Origin: Sphingobium sp.
GTDB taxonomy: Bacteria; Pseudomonadota; Alphaproteobacteria; Sphingomonadales; Sphingomonadaceae
Assembly (NCBI RefSeq): GCF_003248505.1
Contig: NZ_QFOA01000048.1
Span: 1-25,219 of the forward strand
Reading direction: 5' to 3'
Length of the DNA: 25,219 nt
Below, piece by piece: positions 15,749 to 23,802 of this stretch (the first letter of the stretch is position 1; the number at the start of each line of letters is the position of its first letter). A program made the translations under genes and the position numbers. The notes beneath the pieces are model-generated. The model saw only the letters and a list, made by a program, of their open reading frames with translations. It searched no databases and was not told the origin of the DNA.

Positions 15749-16876
15749 ATGCGCGCCGAAGCGCAGCAATATATCGACCGTATCGACGCTGCGCTGGCGC
15801 TGTTGCGCCAGTCGCTCGACTGGGATCGCGCGCTGCGGCGGCTGGATGAGCTCAATGCCCGCGTCGAGGACCCGACGCTGTGGGACAATGCCAAACTCGC
15901 GCAGGAGGTGATGCGCGAGCGTACGCGGCTGGACAGCGCCATCGGCGCGACCCGCGCAATCGAGTCCGAGAAAAGCGACACCGCCGAACTCATCGAGATG
16001 GCGGAGGCCGAAGCCGACGAATCCATGGTCGATGAAGCCGTCGCGTCGCTCAAGGCGCTTGCGGACCGGGCGGATGACGACAAGATCAAGGCGCTGCTGT
16101 CGGGCGAAGCGGACGGCGCGGACACCTATCTCGAAATTCACGCAGGCGCTGGCGGCACCGAGAGCCAGGACTGGGCCGAAATGCTGAGCCGCATGTATCG
16201 TCGTTGGGCGGAACGGCGCGGGTACAAGGTCGAACTCGTCGATTACCAGGCGGGGGATCAAGCGGGAATCAAGTCCGCCACCTTCCTGTTCAAGGGCGAG
16301 AACGCCTATGGCTATGCCAAGACCGAAAGCGGCGTGCACCGCCTCGTCCGCATCAGCCCTTATGACAGCAGCGCGCGACGGCATACCAGCTTCTCGTCCG
16401 TCTGGGTCTATCCGGTGATCGACGACGATATCGATATCGAAATCAAGGAAAGCGATCTCAAGATCGACACCTATCGCGCTTCGGGCGCGGGTGGGCAGCA
16501 CGTCAACACGACCGATTCCGCCGTCCGCATTACCCACGTGCCATCCGGCATCATCGTAGCGAGCCAGAATGACCGGTCGCAGCACAAGAACCGTGCGACC
16601 GCGATGAACATGTTGAAGGCACGGCTTTACGAAGCGGAACTGCGCAAGCGCGAAGAAGCGGCGTCGAGCGACTATCAGGCCAAGACCGAAATCGGTTGGG
16701 GCCATCAGATTCGATCGTACGTGCTGCAACCCTACCAGCTGGTAAAGGACCTGCGCACCGGCGTCACGTCCACGTCGCCCGACGATGTGCTCGATGGCGC
16801 GCTCGACCCCTTCATGGCGGCAGCTCTGTCGCAGAAGGTGACGGGCGAGAAAGTCGATGTGGAGGATGTCGACTGA
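15749..16876 (+). CDS. prfB: Peptide chain release factor 2
   Basis: Release factor recognising UAA and UGA. The 375-residue product has the GGQ motif (G248-G249-Q250 in ASGAGGQHVN) that triggers peptidyl-tRNA hydrolysis and the codon-recognition tripeptide as S203-P-Y205 (RISPYDSSARRHTSF), where E. coli has SPF. The residue equivalent to E. coli 246 is alanine. The frame is continuous from the ATG: at the site of the classical programmed +1 frameshift there is CTC GAC (codons 23-24), with no in-frame TGA, so the UGA-based autoregulation is absent. GGAG lies 7 nt before the ATG. The next gene overlaps its stop codon by one base. Confidence 0.96.
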   Translation: MRAEAQQYIDRIDAALALLRQSLDWDRALRRLDELNARVEDPTLWDNAKLAQEVMRERTRLDSAIGATRAIESEKSDTAELIEMAEAEADESMVDEAVASLKALADRADDDKIKALLSGEADGADTYLEIHAGAGGTESQDWAEMLSRMYRRWAERRGYKVELVDYQAGDQAGIKSATFLFKGENAYGYAKTESGVHRLVRISPYDSSARRHTSFSSVWVYPVIDDDIDIEIKESDLKIDTYRASGAGGQHVNTTDSAVRITHVPSGIIVASQNDRSQHKNRATAMNMLKARLYEAELRKREEAASSDYQAKTEIGWGHQIRSYVLQPYQLVKDLRTGVTSTSPDDVLDGALDPFMAAALSQKVTGEKVDVEDVD

Positions 16877-17598
16877 TGCGCGTCATGGCGGCACTGGCGG
16901 GTATCCTTGCCCTGCTGGCCGCCTGCGACGGCTTGACTCATGAAGCGGATGCCGACCGCCCCGCCGGCGCACGGGCCTTTCCCCGCGCCGACCGACCGGT
17001 CGCGCCGATCGTGTCGACCCGTTGGTCGAGCGAAGAGGCGCGCGACCGTGTCAACGAAGCCGATGACATCATGGATCTTACGGGCATCCGCCCGGGCATG
17101 ACGGTGGCCGACATCGGCGCGGGCGAGGGCTATTATACGGTACGTCTTGCGCGGCGCGTGGGCAGCCACGGACGGGTGCTGGCCGAAGACATTATGCCCG
17201 AGGTCATCGAGGCGTTGTCACGGCGCATCACCCGCGAGAACTGGGGCAATGTGAGTGTCAAGCTTGGCGCAACGGAAAACCCGAAGCTGCCCGAAAATAG
17301 CTTCGACCGCATTTTGATGGTCCATATGTATCATGAGATCGCAGAGCCTTACGCGTTCCTGTGGAACCTTGGCCCTGCCCTTAAAAAGGATGGCCAACTG
17401 ATCGTGGTGGACGCCGACAGGCCGACTGCGCAACATGGCACGCCGCCCCGGCTGCTGGCTTGCGAACTGGCGGCGATGGGCTTCAGGATGGAGCAGTTGA
17501 TCCCCCGGCCTACGGCAGGCGGCTATCTGGCACGGTTTCGTCGCATCGCAGCGCGCCCCGACCCCGCAGCCATCGTACCGTGCGCGATGCAAAACTGA
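16876..17598 (+). CDS. Lipoprotein-type class I SAM-dependent methyltransferase
   Basis: A 240-residue protein starting at the ATG that shares one base with the prfB stop, so translation is probably coupled. The first 17 residues MRVMAALAGILALLAAC form a signal peptide with a lipobox (LAAC, Cys17). After a Pro/Arg-rich linker comes a Rossmann methyltransferase domain with motif I VADIGAGEGYY (about 77-87), an acidic motif II region (LAEDIMPE), and DRILMVHMYHEI as the motif IV/post-IV region. Substrate is unknown. An NPPY motif of release-factor methyltransferases is absent. A methyltransferase exported as a lipoprotein is odd because SAM is cytoplasmic, so the fold may have another role or the leader may be non-functional. 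Confidence 0.8.
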   Translation: MRVMAALAGILALLAACDGLTHEADADRPAGARAFPRADRPVAPIVSTRWSSEEARDRVNEADDIMDLTGIRPGMTVADIGAGEGYYTVRLARRVGSHGRVLAEDIMPEVIEALSRRITRENWGNVSVKLGATENPKLPENSFDRILMVHMYHEIAEPYAFLWNLGPALKKDGQLIVVDADRPTAQHGTPPRLLACELAAMGFRMEQLIPRPTAGGYLARFRRIAARPDPAAIVPCAMQN

Positions 17599-17610
17599 CG
17601 AGGCATAGGC

Positions 17611-17868
17611 GTGCAACTGGACGATCAGCTAAGGCGCTATTTCGGCACTGAAGATTTGGATGCAGTCCCGCCGGATGCGCTGGCCGCAGGGATCGAAAGG
17701 ATGCGCGTAGACCTCGGTCTCGAAACGGATCGCGGTTATCGGTTCGCGCTCTGGTCGCTTCTGTTCCTGCTTGGTGAAGCGCCCGGACTGGATTCGACGT
17801 TTAGTAATGAGGCTGACCGCGACGTTGCGCGCACATTCATGGAAATGGCCGAAACGGGCGGTGGGTGA
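17611..17868 (+). CDS. Hypothetical protein, 85 residues
   Basis: I do not recognise this protein. It starts at a GTG (GTG CAA CTG GAC) with GAGG 7 nt upstream and lies 12 nt after the methyltransferase gene, so it is likely in the prfB transcript. The sequence is acidic and helical-looking: a first half with RRYFGTEDLDAVPPDALAAG, a central hydrophobic patch FALWSLLFLLGEAP, and an acidic C-terminus ending AETGGG. There is no signal peptide and no cysteine. It ends 6 nt from the stop of the convergent 93-residue gene. Confidence 0.7.
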   Translation: MQLDDQLRRYFGTEDLDAVPPDALAAGIERMRVDLGLETDRGYRFALWSLLFLLGEAPGLDSTFSNEADRDVARTFMEMAETGGG

Positions 17869-17874
17869 TCCCGT

Positions 17875-18156
17875 TTAGGCCGCCTGCGGCGGTTTGTGAC
17901 GGCCCTGATCGACCGGCGTATCGGCCATCACAGCAACATTGCGCCACCATTCGCCGATCACGCTGTTGAAGATCGATAGCGATCCATGGCGCGGTTGCGC
18001 TTCCCATCCTGAGACGCCCTCCACGAACCGCCAGCGCGGATCGCAATCGAGAGGTGCATGGCGAAAAGGCATAGCCCCTGCGGGATCGTAACTCGGGCGC
18101 AGTTCGCTCGGCACGTCGCGGATGTTGCCATCGGGGAAGGTAACGGAAATGGTCAT
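17875..18156 (-). CDS. Hypothetical protein, 93 residues
   Basis: Unrecognised small protein, MTISVTFPDGNIRDVPSE..., with a start resembling the first strand of a TGS/ubiquitin-like fold, then PSYDPAGAMPFRHAPLDCDP, a WR-rich middle and a basic Pro/Gln-rich tail. AGGAGG lies 5 nt before the ATG, a very strong ribosome binding site, which argues that it is a real gene. It is divergent from the TonB-dependent receptor gene and convergent with the 85-residue gene. Function unknown. Confidence 0.7.
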   Translation of the reverse strand: MTISVTFPDGNIRDVPSELRPSYDPAGAMPFRHAPLDCDPRWRFVEGVSGWEAQPRHGSLSIFNSVIGEWWRNVAVMADTPVDQGRHKPPQAA

Positions 18157-18273
18157 GGCAGCCTCCTGTTCTGGTATAGGAGGTCAACGCACGACAAGCT
18201 TTTGAGTTCAGGCACCTTTCCCCGCTCTTTGGGGCAGCTTGACGGGTTGGCGAGCGAATCCGTGCAATTCCGT

Positions 18274-18313
18274 CTGTGACAGCTTTGTCACGACGTTGAC
18301 TTCAAGCGGTCAA
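18274..18313 (+). promoter_or_regulatory. Pho-box-like 11-bp repeats upstream of the TonB receptor
   Basis: Four 7-mers with 11-bp periodicity: CTGTGAC, TTGTCAC, TTGACTT and CGGTCAA, each separated by 4 bp. The known PhoB box consists of CTGTCAT-like 7-mers separated by 4 bp. Units 1 and 2 each match CTGTCAC at 6 of 7 positions; units 3 and 4 are weaker. The element ends 72 nt before the receptor start codon. The first two units also form a perfect inverted repeat (GTGACA-N4-TGTCAC), so another regulator is possible. Confidence 0.45.
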
Positions 18314-18385
18314 ACAAATCCCACGGCCGTGAAACATCCCACGAATAGAGGCGCATGCGACATCTCGTCCAACAGGGGGACATCC

Positions 18386-20695
18386 ATGCGTATCACCATA
18401 TTCTTGCTGCTTGCGTCCAGCGCGCTTGCGCCGGTTGCCGCCGTTGCGCAGGACACGGCACCGGCCGATGCCGCAGCGGCTGCCGACGCGGGAGCGAGTG
18501 CCGACATCGTCGTGTTCGGGCGCGGCGAAACCCGCCAGGTGCAGGAATTGCAGGGTAAGGAGATCACCATCCTTACCCCCGGTACCAATCCGCTCAAGGC
18601 AATCGAAAAATTGCCGAGCGTCAATTTCCAGTCCGCCGATCCCTTCGGCAATTATGAATGGTCGCAGCGGGTCACCATCCGCAGCTTCAACCAGAACCAG
18701 CTCGGCTTTACCTTCGATGGCATTCCGCTGGGCGACATGAGCTATGGCAATCATAATGGCCTGCACATCACCCGCGCCATCAGCAGCGAAAATATCGGCA
18801 GCGTGCGTGTCAGCCAGGGCGCAGGATCGCTCGGCACCCAGTCGACCGGTAATCTGGGCGGAACGGTCGAAACCTTTTCGATGGACCCGACCGGCGAATT
18901 CGGCGCGCAGTTCAACGGCACATATGGCAGCAACGACACCGTTCGTGGCTTTGGGCGGTTGAACTTCGGCACCAGGGACGGCGTGCGCGGATATGTGTCC
19001 TACGGCTATGGCTCCACCGACAAGTGGAAGGGACAGGGTGTCCAGGACCAGCATATGGGTAACGCCAAGCTCGTGATCCCGGTCGGCGAAGCGAAGATCG
19101 ACGGTTGGCTGAGCTATTCGGATCGGCGCGAGCAGGATTATCAGGACATGTCGATGAACATGATCCGCCGCCTCGGCTGGAAATGGGATAATACATATCC
19201 CGACTATGCCCGTGCCATCGACTATGCCAGCCGTCTCAACGACGTGGATCGGGTGAACAATCGGGGCGGGTCGCCTTTCCCCGATGGTCTCTATGACTAT
19301 AGCGGCGCGCGGGTGGCGACAGGGCAGGTCTATCCTGGTAACGTCACCAGCGCTGACGACGCCTATTACGATGCGGCGGGGCTACGTAAGGACTGGCTGG
19401 GTGCCATTGGCCTGACCACCCCGCTGGCCGAAGCCCTAACGTTCAGGATCAAGGGTTATTATCATCATAACAAGGGCATGGGCTTGTGGGCGACCCCTTA
19501 TGTTCCCAGCCCCAACGGCGTGCCGATTTCGGTTCGCACCACCGAATATGGGATGGACCGTTACGGTGTTTTCGGCAGCCTCGAATATGTCATCGGCATC
19601 CAGACGCTGAACGTCGGCGCTTGGTATGAAAACAACAAATTCGATCAGGCCCGCCGCTTTTATGCGCTCGCCAGCCGTACCGATCCCGGCCTTTCCTTCC
19701 GTGACTATCCCAGGAATCCGTTCGCGACCCAGTGGGAATTCGATTTCACCACCGACACTTTCCAATATCATGTGCAGGACAAGATCGACCTTGGCATGGT
19801 GACCCTCAACCTGGGGTGGAAGGGGTTCAAGGTTACCAACAAGGCGGAAGCGATCGTTTCCGCCACTTTCCCGCAGGGCAAGATCGACGCGACCGACTGG
19901 TTTCAGCCGACCGCAGGCTTCGCTGTCGAACTGAGCCCGGAGGCGGAAATCTACGGCGGCTTCAGCCAAGTGACGCGCGCCTTTGCGTCGGCGACGACGA
20001 CCGGGCCGTTTTCGACCAACCAGGCGGGTTTCGACGCGATTCGCGGCAATTTGAAACCTGAAACGTCGGACACGTTCGAGACGGGCCTCCGCTTCCACAA
20101 CCCTGTCTTCAACGGCACGCTCGGCGCCTATCTCGTCAACTTCAAGAACCGGCTGCTCGCAGTGCAGGTAGGCTCGGCGATTCAGGGCAATCCGTCCGCG
20201 CTTCAGAATGTCGGCGACGTGCGCGCGGTCGGCGTCGAGGCGGCAGGCGACGTGAAGCTGGGCAGCGGGTGGGGCATCTACGGCTCGTACAGCTACACCG
20301 ACGCCACCTACCGCGACGACGTCCGCAACGGCAACGGCGTGCTGGTGGCGGCGATCGCAGGCAAGACGGTGGTGGACGCTCCCAAACATATGGCGCGGGG
20401 CGAACTGTATCTCGACGATGGGCAGCGCTTCGCTCGTGTCGGCGTCAACTATATGTCGCGCCGCTATTACAGTTACACTAACGATGCGTCGGTGCCGGGC
20501 CGCGTGATCGTCGACGCCTCCATCGGCTATCGCTTCAGCAAAGTGTTCGAAATTCAGCTGAATGCGACCAATCTGTTCGACAAGCGCTATATCGGTACGA
20601 TCGGATCGGGCGGCTTCGGCAACAGCGGCGACGCGCAGACTTTGCTGGTAGGCGCGCCGCAACAGTTCTTCGCCACCCTTAAGGCCGGGTTCTGA
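18386..20695 (+). CDS. TonB-dependent outer membrane receptor
   Basis: Outer-membrane active transporter energised by TonB-ExbBD. From the ATG at 18386 (AGGGGGA upstream) it has 769 residues: a signal peptide (about 1-22, ending AAVAQ), a short Ala/Asp-rich stretch, a plug domain (about 45-160; VTIRSFNQNQLGFTFDGIPLG, SIGSVRVSQGAGSLGT-like region, GNLGGTVE), and a 22-strand barrel ending in LFATLKAGF-like sequence with terminal Phe as required for BAM insertion. No N-terminal STN signalling domain is present. The next gene, a secreted phosphodiesterase, starts 2 nt later, implying that the pair takes up a product or substrate of phosphodiester hydrolysis. The ligand itself cannot be read from sequence. 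Confidence 0.93.
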   Translation: MRITIFLLLASSALAPVAAVAQDTAPADAAAAADAGASADIVVFGRGETRQVQELQGKEITILTPGTNPLKAIEKLPSVNFQSADPFGNYEWSQRVTIRSFNQNQLGFTFDGIPLGDMSYGNHNGLHITRAISSENIGSVRVSQGAGSLGTQSTGNLGGTVETFSMDPTGEFGAQFNGTYGSNDTVRGFGRLNFGTRDGVRGYVSYGYGSTDKWKGQGVQDQHMGNAKLVIPVGEAKIDGWLSYSDRREQDYQDMSMNMIRRLGWKWDNTYPDYARAIDYASRLNDVDRVNNRGGSPFPDGLYDYSGARVATGQVYPGNVTSADDAYYDAAGLRKDWLGAIGLTTPLAEALTFRIKGYYHHNKGMGLWATPYVPSPNGVPISVRTTEYGMDRYGVFGSLEYVIGIQTLNVGAWYENNKFDQARRFYALASRTDPGLSFRDYPRNPFATQWEFDFTTDTFQYHVQDKIDLGMVTLNLGWKGFKVTNKAEAIVSATFPQGKIDATDWFQPTAGFAVELSPEAEIYGGFSQVTRAFASATTTGPFSTNQAGFDAIRGNLKPETSDTFETGLRFHNPVFNGTLGAYLVNFKNRLLAVQVGSAIQGNPSALQNVGDVRAVGVEAAGDVKLGSGWGIYGSYSYTDATYRDDVRNGNGVLVAAIAGKTVVDAPKHMARGELYLDDGQRFARVGVNYMSRRYYSYTNDASVPGRVIVDASIGYRFSKVFEIQLNATNLFDKRYIGTIGSGGFGNSGDAQTLLVGAPQQFFATLKAGF

Positions 20696-20697
20696 TC

Positions 20698-22041
20698 ATG
20701 GGCAAGTCCGCCCTCATCCCTTTCCTCATCGCCGCGATGACGCCCGGCGCGGCGATGGCGGAACCACTGCTCCTCATCTCGATCGACGGGTTGCGCCCCG
20801 CAGACGTGATCGAAGCGCGGGAGCGCGGGCTTGACCTTCCCAACCTGCGACGCTTCCTGACCGAAGGGGCCCATGCGTCAGGAGTAGTCGGCGTCGCGCC
20901 GACGCTGACCTATCCCAGTCATACGACGCTGCTGACCGGGGCATCGCCCGCGCGCCACGGGATCGTCGCCAACAACAGCTTCGATCCGACCAATATCAAT
21001 CAGGGCGGCTGGTACTGGTACGCGCAGGACATCAAGGTTCCCACGCTTTGGGAAGCGGCTGCCAAGGCCGGCCTTTCTACCGGCAATGTCCATTGGCCCG
21101 TCAGCGTCGCGGCGAAGGGGGTGACCTGGAATCTGCCCCAGATCTGGCGTACCGGCCATCCCGACGACGCCAAGCTGCTGGACGCGCTGGCGACGCCGGG
21201 CCTTAAAGGCGAGTTGGAGGCGGCAAGCGGGCAACGCTACGCGATGGGCATCGACGAAAGCGTTTCGGGCGACGAAAACAGGGGTCGCTTCGCCGCCGCG
21301 TTGATCGCGGCGCACAGGCCCGACTTCCTGACGGTCTATCTGGCCGCGCTCGATCACGAAGAGCATATGTCCGGTCCCGACACGCCGCAGGCAAAGGCTG
21401 TGCTGGAGAAGATCGACGCCATCGTCGGCGATCTGGTCGCCGCCGAGCGCAAGGTGCATCCCGACGCCGTCATCGCGCTTGTAAGCGATCATGGGTTTGA
21501 AGCGACGCATAGCGGCATCAACTTCTTTCGCGCGTTTATCGACGCGGGGCTGATCGTGCTCGACAAGGACGGGAAGGTTGCGTCCTGGCAGGCGATGCCC
21601 TGGATCATGGGCGGGTCGGCGGCAATCCTGCTCGCGCGGCCCGACGATGCAGGAGCCATGGCGCGGACGAAGGCGCTGCTGGACCGGTTGGCCGCCAATC
21701 CTGCAAACGGCATTGCCGCTGTACTAGACAAAGCGGCCATCGCGAAAGTTGGGGCAGCCCCGCAAGCGACCTTCCTCGTCAACCTTCAGCCCGGGTTCGT
21801 TACCGATATTTTTCGCGGGGCGTCCGCACCGCTTGTCGCGCGCACCCCGGTCAAGGGGATGCACGGCTATCTGCCAGGCCCCGTTCCTCTCGACGCGACC
21901 TTCATGGTGATGGGGCCGCGCGTAGCCAAGGGGCGTGATCTTGGCCGCATCGACATGCGGGCTGTAGCGCCCACGCTGGCGAAGATCATGGGTGCGGCGT
22001 TGCCCCAGGCGGAGGGGCAGGCCATCGATCTCGATCGCTGA
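20698..22041 (+). CDS. Secreted nucleotide pyrophosphatase/phosphodiesterase (alkaline phosphatase superfamily)
   Basis: Exported two-metal phosphodiesterase of the NPP family. The 447-residue product has a signal peptide (about 1-21, ending GAAMA) and the complete active-site set: D30 (SIDGLRP), nucleophile T71 (PTLTYPSH), D219 and H223 (LDHEEHMSGP), D264-H265 (SDHGF) and H389 (GMHGYLPG). NPPs cleave nucleotide, dinucleotide or phospholipid head-group phosphodiesters. The order and spacing of these residues match the family. It starts 2 nt after the TonB receptor stop, so the two are very likely co-translated and act together in the periplasm/outer membrane. It could alternatively be a phosphonoacetate-hydrolase-like relative, but the residues fit NPP better. 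Confidence 0.9.
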   Translation: MGKSALIPFLIAAMTPGAAMAEPLLLISIDGLRPADVIEARERGLDLPNLRRFLTEGAHASGVVGVAPTLTYPSHTTLLTGASPARHGIVANNSFDPTNINQGGWYWYAQDIKVPTLWEAAAKAGLSTGNVHWPVSVAAKGVTWNLPQIWRTGHPDDAKLLDALATPGLKGELEAASGQRYAMGIDESVSGDENRGRFAAALIAAHRPDFLTVYLAALDHEEHMSGPDTPQAKAVLEKIDAIVGDLVAAERKVHPDAVIALVSDHGFEATHSGINFFRAFIDAGLIVLDKDGKVASWQAMPWIMGGSAAILLARPDDAGAMARTKALLDRLAANPANGIAAVLDKAAIAKVGAAPQATFLVNLQPGFVTDIFRGASAPLVARTPVKGMHGYLPGPVPLDATFMVMGPRVAKGRDLGRIDMRAVAPTLAKIMGAALPQAEGQAIDLDR

Positions 22042-22049
22042 AGGACTTG

Positions 22050-22103
22050 ACCTGATCGCCCAAAGGCGGGAGCAGGGTTTGAAACCCTCACACGAAATCA
22101 GGT
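22050..22103 (+). ncRNA. Predicted three-way-junction leader of the lysR gene
   Basis: The 67-nt gap before the LysR gene contains three nested helices: an outer 7-bp stem ACCTGAT (22050-22056) / ATCAGGT (22097-22103), a 4-bp hairpin CGCC-CAAA-GGCG (22057-22068) and a 6-bp hairpin AGGGTT-TGA-AACCCT (22074-22088). The 3' arm of the outer stem contains the AGGT that is the best Shine-Dalgarno for the ATG at 22109. It matches no riboswitch class that I recognise; the palindromes might instead be a LysR operator. Confidence 0.35.
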
Positions 22104-22108
22104 GATCG

Positions 22109-23029
22109 ATGCCCGCCCTGTCGCGGTTCCTGCGCTACTTCATGGCGGTCGGCCACCATGGTTCGATCCGTCGTGCGGCGGACGATCTGGGCATTTCGCC
22201 GTCCGCCGTCGATCGCCAGCTTCTGAATGCCGAGGCGGAACTGGGCGCGCCACTGTTCGAACGGCTGCCAAGCGGGCTGCGATTGACGGCGGCGGGCGAG
22301 ATCATGATGGCGGCTGGCAGGCGCTGGCAGAAGGAGCTGGGCGACGTCCGCGATCAGATCGCCGATTTGCAGGGGCTTCGACGCGGCCATGTCCAGATCG
22401 CGATCATCGACGCGCTCGCCAGGGGAGCGGTACCCGCCATGGTATCGGCAATCCAGGCGCGTCATCCCGGTATCGGCATCGGCATCAGCGTGCTCGGCAA
22501 CGATTCAGTGCGCGCGGCGGTCGCTTCGGGGGAGGCGGACATGGGCATCCTGCTCGACCCGCACAGCTATCGCGATCTGGTGGTGCGCGCATTTGTCGAA
22601 GTGGTGCTGGGGGTCGCAACGCCGCCCGGTCACCCGCTCGGCGGAAAGCGGAATGTGCGCTTTTCCGCATGCGCGGGATTTCCGCTCATCGTGCCGGCTC
22701 ATCCGCTCGTCATCAGCGAACAATTGGCGGCGCTGGAAGGTGCGACAGGCCTGTCGCCCACTCGCGTCGCGACCTGCGACCATAGCCAGATGATTGCATC
22801 GCTGGTGATGCAGGGGGCGGGCCTTGGCATCCTCACCTCCATCGACGTTGCGCCGGAGGTGGAGGAGGAAAGACTCGGTTTTGCCCGCCTGTCCGATCCG
22901 ATCCTGCGCCCGCTGACGCTGGCGCTCTGTACCGCAAGCGTGCGCATGCCGTCCCATGCGGCTGCAATGGCGCTGGGCGAAATCGAAGCGGGCTTCGCAC
23001 AATTGGGCTATGACCGGGATGCGGCATGA
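22109..23029 (+). CDS. LysR-family transcriptional regulator
   Basis: Regulator with an N-terminal winged helix-turn-helix (about 1-60; SIRRAADDLGISPSAVDRQL, then LFERLPSGLRLTAAG) and a C-terminal LysR substrate-binding domain (about 90-295, two Rossmann-like lobes). At 306 residues it has normal family length. It is co-directional with the TonB receptor-phosphodiesterase pair and begins 67 nt after it, so it could control that pair, itself, or an unlinked target; LysR genes more often lie divergent to their targets. The inducer is unknown. Its leader can fold into a compact junction. Confidence 0.92.
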   Translation: MPALSRFLRYFMAVGHHGSIRRAADDLGISPSAVDRQLLNAEAELGAPLFERLPSGLRLTAAGEIMMAAGRRWQKELGDVRDQIADLQGLRRGHVQIAIIDALARGAVPAMVSAIQARHPGIGIGISVLGNDSVRAAVASGEADMGILLDPHSYRDLVVRAFVEVVLGVATPPGHPLGGKRNVRFSACAGFPLIVPAHPLVISEQLAALEGATGLSPTRVATCDHSQMIASLVMQGAGLGILTSIDVAPEVEEERLGFARLSDPILRPLTLALCTASVRMPSHAAAMALGEIEAGFAQLGYDRDAA

Positions 23030-23104
23030 TCGCGCGGCATTGTGATGTCGAGTGGAAGCCAGTAATCGACCGACCAATCCCAATCAGCCATCACCGGACG
23101 ATCC

Positions 23105-23635
23105 ATGACGCACGCGGCGCAGCCCGATCTTTTTTCCATATCGCATGACGCGTTCCTTGCCGATGTGACGGCATTGTCAGCCGTTCTGGCCGCAGACTCG
23201 TGGCGGCCCGATTATCTGATCGGCATCGGGCGTGGCGGGCTTGTCCCTGCGGTCTACGTCTCGCATCGTCTCAACCTGCCGATGCTTTCCGTCGATCATA
23301 GCAGCAAGGTGCCCGGTTTCGCCGACGAACTGCTGGGCAAAGTGGCGGCCAAGAGCGCCGCAGGTGCAAAGTTGCTGATCATGGACGATATCAACGACAG
23401 CGGGGGCACCATCGCCCATGTGCGCCGCCTGCTCGGCGACCATGGCTACGACGCGCGCAACCTGCGCTTCGCCGTGCTGCTCAACAATATCCGGTCGCGC
23501 GCAAGCGTCGATTACTGGGCGCAAACGATCGACCGCGATAGCGACAAGCGCTGGTTCGTGTTTCCTTGGGAAGCGGGCGCGGCGAAGGAGAATATCGTGG
23601 CAGAGGCAGCATCCGTGCCCGAACGGCTACGCTGA
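23105..23635 (+). CDS. Phosphoribosyltransferase family protein
   Basis: Type I PRTase of the xanthine/hypoxanthine-guanine-like group, transferring phosphoribose from PRPP to a purine base. The 176-residue product shows a loop-I region DYLIGIGRGGLVPAV (36-50) and the PRPP-binding motif LLIMDDINDSGGTIAHV (90-106); the C-terminal hood has WFVFPWE. The cytoplasmic location is clear from the absence of a signal. Purine specificity is inferred from the family. If the upstream phosphodiesterase releases nucleotides, salvage of the resulting bases would fit, but no operon link is evident (75 nt after lysR). Confidence 0.88.
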   Translation: MTHAAQPDLFSISHDAFLADVTALSAVLAADSWRPDYLIGIGRGGLVPAVYVSHRLNLPMLSVDHSSKVPGFADELLGKVAAKSAAGAKLLIMDDINDSGGTIAHVRRLLGDHGYDARNLRFAVLLNNIRSRASVDYWAQTIDRDSDKRWFVFPWEAGAAKENIVAEAASVPERLR

Positions 23636-23802
23636 GCTGGCAGTCGAAGGCGCCGAACTCCTCAGGTCGAGTTTGCCAGTTACCGTGATCGCGCGACACG
23701 CCTGCCGCCCAAAGCCGGGCTGCGAAGGGAACAAGCATTGCTTGCGCGCGCTTTGTCTATAACATCCATAGATAAGCCGCTCGAGTCGGCATAGGAGACG
23801 AT

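Noticed and set aside
15656..16729. A 357-codon minus-strand frame opposite prfB
   Set aside because: Antisense shadow; RF2 is complete on the plus strand.
16876..17598. Methyltransferase behind prfB as the release-factor methyltransferase PrmC
   Set aside because: It lacks the NPPY motif and the PrmC N-terminal domain and has a lipoprotein signal.
23728..23764. Possible sigma-EcfG general-stress promoter starting with GGAAC
   Set aside because: The expected CGTT -10 motif is absent at the right distance.
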